Of a stretch of DNA of 64,000 nt, positions 38,190-51,117 are shown one piece after another. A model generated the notes under the pieces. That model saw only the letters and a list, made by a program, of their open reading frames with translations, searched no databases and was not told where the DNA came from. Source of the stretch: Polyodon spathula (taxonomy: Eukaryota > Chordata > Actinopteri > Acipenseriformes > Polyodontidae); the NCBI RefSeq assembly GCF_017654505.1, contig NC_054534.1, forward strand, positions 22,425,252 to 22,489,251. Direction: 5' to 3'. The stretch's first letter is position 1; each line of letters begins with the position of its first letter. The position numbers were made by a program, and so were the translations under genes.

Positions 38190-38970
38190 GAGTGTGTAGA
38201 AGGGTTTAAGTGCTCAGAATATGTGAATGGTGTGTCGTTCACGTCATTTAAAAAGTACATGATTGACATGTAAACTGCCCTGTATACGATTTATCTGTGT
38301 TATGTCGGATGCGGAAGTCAAACAAGCAAACAAAAAGGTCTGTATTATATTTTTTATTGTGATTTTATTTGCGCAACTTTTGATGGATACAACATTTAGG
38401 GGATATAAGGATCTATTTTTAGCAAGCTATCCTACTTTCAATCGTTAATTTCAGAACTGATCGATCGCTATTGATTACTGTATGTTGTCTCTGTTGTACC
38501 ATGGCATATGCGGTACTGACTCAGTGCTTGGCCACGCTGTGTTTGACCAATTGCTTCTGACATTTTAGGAGAAGTGTGGGAGGGTTTAGTCTCTCAACGT
38601 CTGAATAGCCGATTGATCACATCAGTCAAACTGTGAATAATTGATGCCTAAACTGGCCTATAGGATTTCTCCGTGTTGTTCAGTCTGTAATCCGGTAAGT
38701 CAAATAAACAAATAGAAGAGTTTTGTATTTCGGATCGTGGTTTGATTTGAGCGAATCCTGATGGCTACAGTACAACATTTAGCAAAAGCACAAGAGAGAT
38801 TGTTGTCAAATTTTATTTTATTTTCAACATTTTTATTTTATTTTTTATTGATTGCTGTATACTGTCCCAGGCTATGCTGCACCATCTGCAGTAATAATAA
38901 TACTATTCTAAACTATGTCGGTACCCTAAAGGCTTACAAAACATTAGGACCTGTGTAGGGGGGGTTTAGT
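38190..38970. repeat. 380-bp tandem repeat, two diverged copies
   Basis: AGGGTTTA recurs at 38201, 38581 and (as GGGGTTTAG) 38961, a constant 380-bp spacing. ACAACATTTA recurs at 38389 and 38772. Further matches are TAAACTG-CCT-TA and GTCAAA-AA-CAAA blocks. The third copy is only begun. Confidence 0.8.
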
Positions 38971-39061
38971 CTTTCAAAATGGTATTTTGAATTTAGTTTT
39001 TACCTATATTTAAAAATATGTATAGTTTACATATTGACCGAACAATGTTCTGTTTTAAATG

Positions 39062-39062
<1 letters not shown>

Positions 39063-39105
<43 letters not shown>
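39063..39105. repeat. (TTA)n microsatellite
   Basis: About 14 TTA units inside the piggyBac-like element. Confidence 0.96.
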
Positions 39106-39106
<1 letters not shown>

Positions 39107-39250
39107 GATAGTTAACATATTCGCAATGCAAGACACATGCAATTTGTCTAATTACCATGTTAGGAAATTACTTTTTTAGGGCTTTAAAGTGGCACAGAAA
39201 TTGTAATTTTTCATTTTTTCCCCATTTAATCTGCAATATATATTAAGCAA

Positions 39251-39296
39251 ATTATATAATTATATAATTATATATATATAATATAATATATATATC

Positions 39297-39327
<31 letters not shown>

Positions 39328-39333
39328 TATATA
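39251..39333. repeat. (AT)n tract
   Basis: Interrupted AT repeat near the right end of the piggyBac-like element. Confidence 0.95.
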
Positions 39334-39859
39334 GGAAAAGAGACCTGTGAGAAATTTGACTGTGGGGTGGAAAAACCATTAGCAGCAAAGGGGTTAACAG
39401 ACAAAAATGCCCAGGTGTCAAAAAATGTAGGAAAACAATAATATTTGCTCAGGACGTAGTACAGTTATTATCATTTGGGGATTAAAAAGAAAGAAAAGAA
39501 AAATAAGCCAGTATCAAATTCTATAGACATGAAGAAGGAACACTATTTTAAAGGTCAATCGTTTTAGGTGATCTAAGTACTGTAGGCCCCATTCTGTGTG
39601 ATAAATTGTATGCTGGTATATTGAAGACATACGTGTAATTACTTCATACAGCCTAATGCAAAATGCAACATAAATCAGTGCTTAAAGAAATAACTTAAAA
39701 AAATATACTATATCATAGTAGCTACATCCAAGCAGATAATAAATAGTGTAATATCTGCTCTAGTGCACTGGGGTTTGAGATCAGTCCTCTGAATCATTGC
39801 GTAATACATAACAAGTACTCTGGCTTTTTTTCTGTTCTGTACCACATCACGGATCATTA

Positions 39860-42800
39860 TTGTTGTGTTACCTGTTTGACAATGTCAGCAATAATCCTTA
39901 CACTATCTGTGGCTGGAGCAAAGTGACAACGGTTAGGGGTTTAAAGATTCATCATGGGAGAAGGGACAAGGGCCTCACATTGATTAGTACTTTTTATGAA
40001 GTCAGTCGAATGAAATCCAGCGACAGGAAGCAAACCACAGTTCACAGGATATCGGCACCCCTGTCATAGATGAGAGGATGATTTGCTTAAACACAACCAC
40101 TGATGAACCTAATGATCCTTGTGAATCCAGTCAGATGAACCGGTGTAAGAGAAAAAAAGAACCTCAACGGGCACAAGCCTCGAGTTAAATGGCCTTGAAA
40201 TTCTGAGAAAACAGCATGGGACACAGTAAACATGAATCTCTGTTTTGCATTGGAAAGGTTAGGTGGAACAATCGAAAAGAAGCTGGATATATTTGTGGAT
40301 ACCATCTACTCATATGGAAGCGAGAGGTTTGGAGTTGAAAAAAGAAAGTACAAACTGTTCCTGTAGTCTAGGTGGCAGCAGGAGTTAGAGCACTTAGTTA
40401 CAGAAAGGAGGCAGCTGAGCAGAACAAAGTGTCATAAAACATTGTGCAGAGCCGAGTGACTACGGAAACACTGCAAAAAGGAGGCGAGTGCGAGTAACCA
40501 TTCAAATTTGCAAAGAAGTTATTTACCAGGGAGAAAAACGGCACACTAAAAGCAACTAAGTCTGAGCTGGAGAGATATCTCAAAGAAACACACACAGATT
40601 AAAAAAAAGCAGGAGCCTATGTCAATTCCTTCAGACATCCCACCTATCAATCCACCAGAATACCAAATGGAGGACTGTGCACCTAAGAGGAAAGAAGTAG
40701 AGCAAGCTGTGAAAAAGAGAAGGGAGTCATCATCTCCTGGGCCTAGTAGAGTTCCGTGCAGAATGTACAAGCATGTCTACGGTGTTCTACGAATCCTGTG
40801 GAAATTGATGGAAGTAGCATGTGAAAAACAGGTTGTACCAAGAGCATGGCGCAGAACTGGTGGGGTCTTTATACCCCAAAAAAATAGTCAACGAGTATCG
40901 GTCAGTTCCGCCCTATTTCCCTGTTAAATGTGGAAGGCAAGATTTTCTTCAGCATTGTTGCTCAGAGATTGTCAGTTTACCTATTGAAGAACTGCTTCAT
41001 TGACACTTCAGTACAGAAAGCCGGTATTCCAGGTTTCCCAGGATGCTTAGAGCACATCAGTGTGATCTGGCAGCAAATTCAAACATCCAAAAAGGAGAGG
41101 AAAGAGCTCCATGTGACATCTTTGGATTTAGCTAATGCATGCATTTCAGTACCACATGCGCTTCTTTGGGCAGCATTTGATTTATTCAGTGTACCAAGGA
41201 CTAAACTTAGTGAAAGCCTACTTTGGAAATTTGCAATTGTGTTTTTGAACTTCAGAATTCACTACTATGTGACAATGTCTAGAAACTGGAATAATAGCAG
41301 GATGTACCATTTCTCATGGCAATGGAAATAATTATTAGGGCATTAAAATGGGTAGAGGGAAGAGAACACTGAGCTTATGGAATGCGACTGCCACCAATTC
41401 GAGCATACATGGATGACTGACAGTCATGACTACAACAGTAGCCTGCACTAATCGGTTATTGGGCAAACTAATCAATAATATTGAGTGGGCACAAATTCAA
41501 GCCACTAAGTCAAGGAGCATCTCTATAATTAAAGGTAAAGTAGTGGATAAGAGATTCTACATTAACGGTGAGGCAATACCAACAGTGTCTGAGAAGCCTG
41601 TGAAAAGTCTTGGGAGATGGTATGATGGGGACCTAAAGGACTCAGTTCATGTGGGAAAAGTGAGACAACAAGCCGTGCAAGGGTTGAAGAGCATAGACAG
41701 CAGCGCTTTACTGAGCAAACTTAAACTTTGCTGTTTTCAGTTTGGTCTACTGCCAAGACTTCTGTGGCGACTCGCTATGTATGAGGTTTCCTTGACAACA
41801 GTAGAGAAGCTGGAAGCATTAATCAGGAAATGGTTAGGAGTTCCAAGCTTACTCAGAAGAGTGGGTCTGTGTGGTAAAGGAGTACTGCAGCTGCCAGTCT
41901 AAGCTCTCACTGGTGAGTTTAAGTGTGTCAAGGTTAGATTGGAGATTACATTGGTAGAATCACACGACAAATGCATGAAGGAGGCAGCACCTGTGTTGAA
42001 AACTGGAAGACAATGGGTGGCAAAAGAAGCTGTGGAAGAGGCAAAGGCTGCCCTTCATATCAGTAATATCGTGGGTCAAGTACAGCATGAAAGAGGAGGC
42101 CTTGGTCTAAGTTAAGCTCAGCTTACATAGCACAAAGCAGCCCCAGCTCAACGGAGGAATCTAGTAGAGAATGGACGAGATGGGAGAGTGTGGAACATCA
42201 CAAGATCGGCTGGCAAGATCTGTGGACAGTGGAACAGAACAGGTTCAGTTTCCTCATCAGGTCAACATGTGATGTTCTCCAATCACCAGAGACCCTTATG
42301 AGAGAGGATACATGGTGTCCTTTGTGTTCATTGCCAGCTACATTAAGACACATTTTGACAGGATGTAAATTGGGTCTTAACCAAGGACAGTTTACTTGGC
42401 GTCATGGCCAGGTGCTTAGCGTTGGAAGACAAGTGCAGAATGACCAACAGGTTACCACCAATGCCAGAAATACACACAAAGAACAACATTCCTCCATCCA
42501 GGGGAGCAACCTCCAAGAAAAGGTATTAAAACCAAAACTTGTCTAGGACAACTGGAAGCTGCTAGAGACTGGAAAATGCTAGCAGATGTTGGGCAACGGA
42601 TTATTTTTCCACCTGAGATTGCCACCACTAACATTCGACCTGATATTGTCTTGTGCTCTGGATCAGCACGTCTTGTTCGTCTGGTAGAGTTAACAGTGCC
42701 ATGGGAAGATGTTGTGGATGAGGCATATGAAAGGAAGAAACTTCAGTATGCTCAACTAGCTGCTGAAGCAGAACAGCAAGGATGTAGAGTCCAGGTTTAC

Positions 42801-43245
42801 CCGGTAGAGGTGGGTTGTCGAGGATTTGTGACACATTCCACAGCCCAGTTTCTTAGAGACATCGAATTCAGTGGCCAAGAGTTGCGACACATAGTGAAGA
42901 ACTTATCTGAAGCCACAGAGAGCATCACCAACTCGCTCTGGTTGAGACTAAAAGATTCTGGTTGGGGACCTCAAGCACAGTAGAAAAAAAAAACATTGAA
43001 AATGACCCTACTCAGCTCAGTCCAGATGGCTGTCATGCTGATGCATTAGGGAGGCCGCACTGTGGTTGATCCCTGGAGCCAGCATTGCAGCCGTTGTGTT
43101 TACTGCAGTATTACACTTCAGCCATCAACACTAGGCTGAAGGATATATACATCATCAGATGGAGGGAAACACAGATGGATCACATTAGTCCAATATAAGC
43201 ATGACGTTTTAACACCTACTCTAACAAAGAAAAATTACAGGTAAG
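39860..43245 (+). mobile_element. RLE-type LINE retrotransposon, near full length
   Basis: The element contains, in order, a zinc-finger-like N-terminus, a reverse transcriptase, a CCHC finger and a restriction-like endonuclease, followed by about 260 bp of 3' untranslated sequence. This order is that of the R2/NeSL-type group of site-choosing LINEs rather than of APE-type LINEs such as L2. The 5' boundary is approximate and the 3' end is set where the LINE-like sequence fades. No poly-A tail was identified with confidence. Confidence 0.75.
39875..42982 (+). pseudogene. RT and endonuclease polyprotein of RLE-type LINE, broken
   Basis: The N-terminal SKVTTVRGLKIHHGR (39915-39960) resembles the C2H2 finger of these elements. 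The 40120-40560 stretch matches the family only across frameshifts and stops. From 40619: PPINPPEYQMEDCAPKR, then SSSPGPSRVPCRMYKHV. From 40930: VEGKIFFSIVAQRLS and motif A SLDLANA. The catalytic YMDD is at 41406-41417, immediately followed by TGA because one base is missing; the frame resumes as TVMTTTVACTNRLL. A CCHC finger (CX2CX7HX4C) lies at 42316-42365. The endonuclease signature has Pro-Asp at 42639-42644 and Glu at 42687-42689 in VELTVPWED. The frame ends after DSGWGPQAQ. Several frameshifts make it non-coding today, although all the catalytic motifs are still legible. Confidence 0.82.
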
Positions 43246-46149
43246 TTAATTAAACAGTTGTAGCAACATAAAGTATATATAACGCTATATTCTTCATCTC
43301 TTATTCAGAAACAGAAATGATAGAAGTGTTCTGCTGTGCTTTGAATCAATACAATCTAGTTGGATTCAACCCAGTAAATTCTGTACCAATTACTGTAGCG
43401 TTAGCTTGTTAGAAATCTGTTGTTATGGGTTTGTCCTCTCTTCTAAGTTTAATAATATGAAGCATAGTGTACTTTGAAGAAGCAAGTTCTAGTCACAGTA
43501 AACATGCTTTAATATTACTGAGAATAGTAAGTGTACTATGTCTGCTACCCATGCCACAGGTAAAATAGGAATAGATACATTTGATGGAAGTAGATGGTAT
43601 AATTGGCATGACAGGTCATCACATATGAGGTATTTTTTAAAGTTCAAAATACTTTGCAGCCTGGGAGCAGATTATTTTCTTAGGCTTTAATTTGTTACAG
43701 TTGACAGGTATTGCAGCTTGATAAATGTTGGCACCGTTTCTATACAGCAAGACATGAAGGGAAATATCTTTGTCTTGCTTAAAAAAACAGTGATCAGGGA
43801 GCAGTATTAAATCACAGTGCCGTCTGAGAGCATAATTTTATGGTTGATACACAATTTGTGCAGGTGCAAGAATGTGCTTATTAAATTCAGGCTCTAGCTT
43901 TAAATCATCTTGAGAAAGAACTACCAATTTTCTCAAGCCAAATACTGTTGAATTTCTTTCAAGGGACTGGCACATCAGTGAAATGAATTTAAAGAATGTT
44001 GTAAAGTGTCTGCTGTAAAAGAAAAATAGTTCTCTAATTTTTATTTTTTTGACTAAAAATATTTAACCTGTAGAAAACCCATTGAGAGTAATCTTGTATA
44101 CAGGGCTATCCAGGGAAGGCTGTCTTCTTTTAAACCAACCTATTATCCAGCAATACCCTATTGGATTAAAAACTGGAGATAATCATGGACAAAATACCCT
44201 AAACCATTTAAACAATATCCACATTATGTTGGATGATACATTGTATTTAAAAGAAGTATGCAATAATTATGGGCACCGTGTTTGATATAATTACACTATA
44301 ATTATTTAAACAAAGCAAAAGGCCATTTTTAAACTGTGTTTCATCAAACTGAAGTGAGTGTAGGACTCAGGCCTTCACTTATTTTTTTATTCCTGGTGGC
44401 TACATTGTTAACAAGAACAAAATTCACAATTTTTTTGTGCTTGACCAAATTATTTACTGCCAGTACAAAGCAATACTTGTAGAGTATATTGCATATACTG
44501 TACATAATCTCGGCACGCATCTAAAGGGTAGTGCATTTTTGGTAAAATATACATAGATAATTCTGTGTACACAGGGGGAAACTATAATGCTCGGTACTGG
44601 AGCAAAATATTGTCTGCTGTATATTGAAAACATAATGTCACTTGAATTAAATGTTCTTATGACCACAATGAGTGTAGTTTCCCCAGAATGATTTCCTGCA
44701 GGGTTCGGCCATTTTTGACAGTGCGGGGCAGATATATTGTTGATTAAAGAATCCACAGTTTGTGTTACAAATCCACAAAAAACTGTAGATCATCGAAACC
44801 ACAATCAGAACAAATCAACAGAAGAGTGAATACCATTCTATTACGCAAGAATCATTTCAACAGTTAGTTAATTGTTGATAAAGCACTCTCGACAACAAAG
44901 GATGGGTTTAAACAGGACGGTACCTGTATGTTTATTTGTTCTGCCATGGTGTACCTTTTCCAGAGGGAACACAGTTTCTTTTAACAAACAATACAAGACA
45001 AAAATAAAGCCTTGCTGCTAATCCTGCTTACTGACTTTAGACATATTGTTCACGTGTCACAGATTGAATATGCTTTATTTTAATGTACACCTGATTTAGG
45101 TCTATGCACTGGTCTTTACCTTCTATTGAAAGCTATTGTCTTTGAAACCTGTCCTTTTATATCTACCTGGCTTTTTACATTATAAGCAGGTGTATTAACT
45201 GATTGCCAGTCAGTCTGTGTTCTTCATTCTGGGAGATGTAGTTTATCATTCCTCATTTAAACAGAAAGGCTACATTTATTTTTTCCACCCACATTTTTTA
45301 ATGTCTACCTTGCATTCCAGGGTAAAGACTGTGTACTATTTGGGGTCCCATGTATCTCCCTTCTACAATTGTATTCCATATTCTAGCATAAAATTAATTT
45401 CCACATAAACACTTGCCTTCTAATTTTCAATTCACATACCTTCTGTACAGGTTCAGCAAAAAACAGCAATTTCATCTTCACTTAGTAAATCTTTACCGAT
45501 TACACGGATGTTGGATTTAAACTCATTTTGCATTTTTTTCCTAGCTTTAACCATTGTTCAAACAATCTTACAGCCCATTTACAAAATTACACCTGAGTAC
45601 TTTTTGGGGAAAAAAAAAGATTGTTGGCAGTGATATTTAGGTCTTCGTCTGTTTTAGGTTTTTCAAGATAATCTCTAATTTTACTCTGCTTTCCAGGTTC
45701 TCATTTGTTTTTTTTCCATGTTTAGTGCCAACTTTATGTTCTACATCTAAAACATTGTTCTCATTACTGTCTTCACTTACAACAGACGCTTTTGTCTGTG
45801 TAAGTGGGATTTCAAACTCCCAACTCTGAAGAACTCATGACAACATACCCACAATATGAGACAAAGATTTTAACTGTTTGAACTAAGTGTCACAAAAGAG
45901 CAAAAAACAAATTGAATTACCAAATTAACAATCAATTGAATCTCGTAATTGAACAAGTATCATTTAGAAAGAAATGCTTTATGGCATAAACAACTCAAAG
46001 TGTTGAATCAGTAAGAAAATAATCCACAGTTTATCATGTCCAAGGGTACTCGAAACACTATTTTTACAGATTCAACATTTATCGTTGTTTATCCCTTACA
46101 GAATTCCATTCTTTTTATTACAGTTCTGACAGTTGTATCAATGAATTAA
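43246..46149. other. Unrecognised AT-rich sequence
   Basis: No coding or repeat family recognised. The longest open frame (100 codons, minus strand, 44454-44756) shows no domain. Confidence 0.45.
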
Positions 46150-46798
46150 TCAATCAATCTTTATTTTATATGCGCCTTTCATAGTGGACCACCATCACAA
46201 AGCACTTTACAAGATGCAGTAACAAGAAAATCCATAATACTTTAAATGCAGAGAAATGCATCATATACAGTAAAAAAAAAACAATACATAATAGATGAAA
46301 TAATGAAAAATTCATAATACATGAAATAGTAGCAACAACAGAGCAGCTAATAGCAGATATCAGGCTTAAAGAGCATTGAAAGCAAAAAGAACAAGTGGGT
46401 CTTGAGAGTTGATTTAAAGCGGGCGACGGTGGGAGTATCACACACCAAAGTTGGGAGAGAGTTCCAGAGAGTCAGAGCCATGCAGCTAAACAAGCATTCT
46501 CCAAGTGTGGTGCACTTTTGCTTGGGATAACAAGCAGGCCAGAGTCAGAGGACCTCAGCTTGTGGGCAGGGACATAGCGGGTCAGCAGGTTGAGGAGCAG
46601 CAGGTTTTACTCAGGATCAGTGTGACGAAGGACATTGTAGGTGAGCAGTCGAGTTTTGAAAGTAATCCTGAACTTTATAGGTAACCAGTGCAACTGGACA
46701 AGATGGGGGATGTGTACACGTTTTTTTACATCCGATAAGGATCCTGGCAGTGGCATTCTGAACTAGCTGCTGTCGGTTTATGGTGCGTGCCGGGAGCA
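46150..46798 (-). mobile_element. L2-type LINE, 5'-truncated, minus strand
   Basis: On the minus strand it runs from a GCACGCACCATAAACCGAC block through CAGCTAGTTCAGAATGCC, GTTGCACTGGTTACC and CTGGAACTCTCTCCCA to a 3' end with AAAGTGCTTTGTGATGGTGG, ATGAAAGGCGC and a (GATT)n tail. It is the same family as the plus-strand copy at 48079-49297, sharing the last part of the reverse-transcriptase C-terminal region and the 3' UTR. Stops and frameshifts are present. Confidence 0.82.
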
Positions 46799-48078
46799 GT
46801 ATGGCTGTCGGGTGTATAAAATCCAGAAAGACTTATCTGAAGCCATATAAATTGCCAAAAAGAAGCTGACAATTTTTTTGGCTCTCTGAAACCAATAAAG
46901 CCTGTCAGTGTCCATCATTAACAATAGAAGTACGTTCTCTTTGAGGTGTACCGTAGGGAATGGACAGAGCATATGTTTCTGTCAAAGGAAATTAATTCTG
47001 AATTGGTACATTAAAATCATGAAAACAATACCAACCCCATGTTGTACAGTAGGTTAATGGATAAAATTGCATGCTGCAGAACAAAACAAAAAAAAAGGCT
47101 TGGTAAATGGGTTTGTATGAATCGCCAAGTTCCAATCTAGAGTGCAATTTCAGAAAATTGTACTCCACTCAGAAATCAATCTTGAAGTGCATCTTCAGTC
47201 AAACTGAGGGGCATCTGTCTTACCCTTCATTTACTTTGGGCTGATTGATTGCAACCATTTTGCTGGCATTGGCACCAGTCTCTAACTCACCTCCCCAAAC
47301 TCAAGTCTCTGCCTGCCCTTAATTCAATTTGCTCCTTGAATGCTGGAAAATAAAAGCAGTTTCCGAGACATTCTGAAAAAAAGTGAGCAGCCAATATAAG
47401 GTTAGCTGATTCTCCAAATTAGCCACAGATTACTCAGCAATTGCATTTTCTTGTTGCTCCCTTGCATTCCAATAAGTCTCAAACACAGCAAAAAGCAAAA
47501 GAAAATCTGCAGAGGTAAGTGCCAAATGTGCTACTCCCTCAAGCCCTTTTTAGTATCTTTGTCTATGCGCTACCCAGATGTTGGCTTACAAAATGGGACA
47601 GATAACATTGCAGACTAGACTACTTCTAAGCAAAGTGCAGTCACAGTAACCAAGTCTGGTTTGTGAGCAAACCAATTGTTTCATCGTGTCTGGAATCCTT
47701 CCTTTGCCACTGATGGCAGTATCAGCCTGATAGCCTCATCAGTATACAGATGCATGCTAGTTCTTCGGTTGTGGTTAAAGCAGCAATTTTATTTTCATTT
47801 AATTTTTTTTTCCAACTAATCACTTGTCATTTCGGTTTCCCAAGAGAACACTACTGAATGTTGAAGTAATAACCATCTGTAGAGAAGGATTTCAAAAGGC
47901 AATTTGCAAATTACCTTCTCCGAGTTGTTGCAGTTATGTATTTTGTAGGGATTCAAACTGTGTTTGCTATACCAGCAGACAACCTGAAGCCGCAAAGAGA
48001 AGATCTACGGACGTATCTCTAACAATGAATCTAACAGTGTCCATAAACATTTGGATTCAGAAGAGGTACATGTTTTTT
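46799..48078. other. Unrecognised sequence between two L2 copies
   Basis: No coding or repeat feature recognised. Confidence 0.45.
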
Positions 48079-49297
48079 ATGCTGGTTTTATGCTTCTCTT
48101 CAATATCTACATGTTTCCCTTGGGTCACCTCATAATCCAACATAGCCTCACTATGTTTCCCATGTTTCACTCCTATGCTGACGACACCCAGCTCTACTTA
48201 AAACTCTACCCTGGTAGCCCCTCTGCCATGGTCCGACTCTTTGCCTACAGACATTGTAGCCTGGATGTCTGCCAATTTTCTCCAACGAACAGTAACAAAT
48301 CTGAACTCCTTCTAGTAGGATCAAAACTCAACTTAAGAATCTCAACATAGCTGCCTTGAACTTCGGAAGCTGTCTGCTGCTGCCTTCCCCAACAGTACAA
48401 AGCCTTGGTGTACTTCTTGACAGCAACCTCTCCTTTGATGCCCACATCTCCTCTGTGGTCAAATCTTCCTTCTACCATCTTCAAAACATCTCCAAAGTCC
48501 ATCCCTACCTTTCCCTCCCGGATGCAGAGGTACTTTGTCTCCTCTCGACTCAACTACTGCAACTCTCTATATGGTGGTCTCCTGGCACACACCATAAACT
48601 GACTGCAGCTAGTTCAGAATGCTGCTGCCAGGATCCTTACCAAATGTAAAAAATGTGATCACATCACCCCCCTGTCTTGCCCAGCTGCACTGGCTACCTG
48701 TAAAGTTCAGGATTATGTTCAAAACTCTTCTCCTCACCTACAGTGCCCTTCATCACACAGGTCCCGAATACCTCCTCAACCTGCTGACTTGCTATGTCCC
48801 TGCCTGCAAGCTGAGGTCCTCTGACTCTGGCCTAATTGTGATCGCCAAGCAACAGTGCACCACACTTGGACAACGCTCATTCAGCTTCATGGCTCAGACT
48901 CTTTGGAACTCTCCCAGATTTGGTGCCTGATGCTCCGACCATAGCTCGTTTTAAGTCACCTCTCAAAACCCACATGTTCTCTTAAGCCTGATATCTGTTA
49001 TTAACTGCTGCTACTATATCACGTATTATGTTGCTGTCATGTATTCTGCGCTTTCCACTTTATTTAATATACTATTTCATATATTATGCACGTTCCACTG
49101 TATTTAGTGTACTATTTCATGTATTATGCTACTATCATGAATTATGTACTTTCCACTGTATATAATTTATTATGCTTTTTTTTTTTTTTTCCTCTTTCCC
49201 ACAGTATCATGTATTATGCATTTCTCTATTTGGGTATTATGGAAAGTGCTTTGTGATGGTGTACCATTATGAAAGGCGCTATATAAAATAATGATTC
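48079..49297 (+). mobile_element. L2-type LINE, 5'-truncated, plus strand
   Basis: Carries the last half of the L2 reverse transcriptase and a 3' UTR ending in AAAGTGCTTTGTGATGGTGT, ATGAAAGGCGCTATATAAAA and ATGATTCATT. It starts within the RT domain (LLFNIYMFPLGHLI) and is therefore 5'-truncated, the usual fate of LINE insertions. Confidence 0.88.
48085..48975 (+). pseudogene. L2 reverse transcriptase fragment
   Basis: The catalytic motif HSYADDTQLYL is at about 48167-48199. It continues with NKSELLLVGSK, then in other frames SLGVLLDSNLSFDAHISS, SRLNYCNSLYGGLL, AQLHWLPVKFRI and TLWNSPRFGA. Reading switches between the three plus frames at about 48350, 48400, 48540 and 48605, so it is a decayed copy. 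L2 ORF2 normally also has an APE endonuclease upstream; none is present here. Confidence 0.85.
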
Positions 49298-49324
49298 ATT
49301 TTCATCTTCTGGAGTTACAGGACA

Positions 49325-49450
49325 TTACAGCGAACCCACCAATGCGCGACACAGTACAGCGCAACCCCACCATTGCGTGACCCAATACAGTGCAACCCCA
49401 CCACCATGTGACCAAATACAGCACAACCCCATCATCACTGGACCCCTTAC
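49325..49450 (+). repeat. Minisatellite, four copies of about 31 bp
   Basis: Units start TACAGCG or TACAGYRCAACCCCA at 49326, 49355, 49386 and 49417 (spacing 29, 31, 31). It begins about 30 bp after the L2 3' end and has drifted CpG sites (GCGTGAC, CATGTGAC). Confidence 0.8.
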
Positions 49451-51056
49451 TGCAGGACCCCTTTACAGCGACAGACCACCACCGCAAGCCCCATTACAAC
49501 GCATCATCACACAACTTTGTAGCTGTACTTGTTGCCTGCCCGAGATGCATTCAGGGTCTTAAGTTATTCTGAAGCAGCTGCATGGTTTGTTTCAAGTTAT
49601 TGTATACATACAGTACCAAAAACAAATAAAGTCAAAACTTAGTAAAACACTTCACTCTCTAACAAAAATAGTTCCAGTGTGACACTAATATCTGCTCGGT
49701 TGGAAAATAAAACTTAGGTTCAGGTCTGTGTGAGCATGCTATATTAAATGGGGAAAGCACGAAACTTAAAAATGTTTTATTAGACAAGATAACAAAGGAA
49801 AGCAAATTGCATGTTAGACAGGGAAGAATACATATGGATCCACTTCTGGATCCCTACTGTGAAATGTTTTACTAAACCTAATGTCAATATTGCTATGGGT
49901 GCCATGTTTTTTCAGTTGTTTTTGTATCAAATTAATTTTGAAATGAGCAGCCGAGGCGATTTATCCCCTGAAATACCAAAGTTGCTTATTCAATTTTAAT
50001 AACAAAATTGTGCATATTGGTGAGTAAGAAGCCAACTTCAGAATCGTCGCATTAAGGGTTTTTTTGTTTTGATTTGTTTTTTGTTTTTTTTGGCTTGTAA
50101 TTTTCTAAAGTAGCCAGTAGTTTGACACATTTGGAGCTAGCTTTGAGAATAATTGAAATTAGTCTCACACGACTTCTTCAGATCGTCTTAAGGTAAAGTG
50201 AATTGTGTGCAATGCAAAGGGAATGTGTTTCAGCTTGGGAATGTAATACAGTACACACACACATACAACACACACACACACCTGCTTTTAACAAAGGGTC
50301 CACTTTAAGTGCCAAGGAGACTCAGTCTGACTTGCTGTCACTCTGTTTTTTACTGGCGGATAGTCGTATTGACTGTACTGAAGCAGGCGGAAGGCAAATT
50401 GGTGGAAGTTTAGATTAAAACCACTTTTGTCTTTAGAAAATGGATTCTTAGATCATTACGTATTCCGCCAAAAGAAACCATCAGAATAACTAATGAACAA
50501 ACTAGCGGATAGAGTCCCTCTGTGTTTTCCGCAGCTTTAGAAAATAATGAATCGGTGAGGAAAAACAGGTGTAGAAAAAAACGGTGGAAATAATGCGATC
50601 CTCCAGCGGATTTCCATTGAAAATAACCACCTTTAAACTGTGCCAACTTTACAAATGGCCTAGGAGGGTGGCAAATAAATGACAGGCTATGAAGAACACA
50701 CCACCAAATATATCTGAAAACTTGTGCTTCTGGACTTTCTGGGCTGAGAGTAGGCTCATGTCATTAAAAATATCCTATTTGGTCCGATGTTTGATAAAGC
50801 ACTGTATCAGTTAAGGCTTTGGTTGCAAAATAGGATAAAATATTGTACTTGTTGCACTTCTACTTTTGACTCCTACTGTAAGGTCTTATTTGTTCTGTTG
50901 CCATGTGAATAGATCTCTTATGAGTACAGGTCAGTTTAGAATCTCAATTCAAGAGGTCGCTTTTCAAATTCCGACATTTTATGCTGCCTTTTTGCAACAA
51001 GATTTGGGATTAAACATATTCTAGTGTGACATCTGAGTTAACCTTAAAAAAAAATA

Positions 51057-51117
<61 letters not shown>

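Larger units (their letters stand above)
38068..39397. mobile_element. piggyBac-like non-autonomous element
   Basis: Both outer edges are TTAA (38068-38071 and 39394-39397), the piggyBac target. The adjoining termini are inverted repeats: the left reads CCCCTTCAGTGCTA and the right, reversed, reads CCCCTTTGCTGCTA, matching the CCCTTT--CTGCCA-type piggyBac end with three or fewer differences from each other. The 1.33 kb interior has no transposase; it consists of a 380-bp tandem repeat, a (TTA)n and an (AT)n tract. Termini and TTAA are seen directly; superfamily assignment is from established knowledge of piggyBac ends. Confidence 0.65.
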
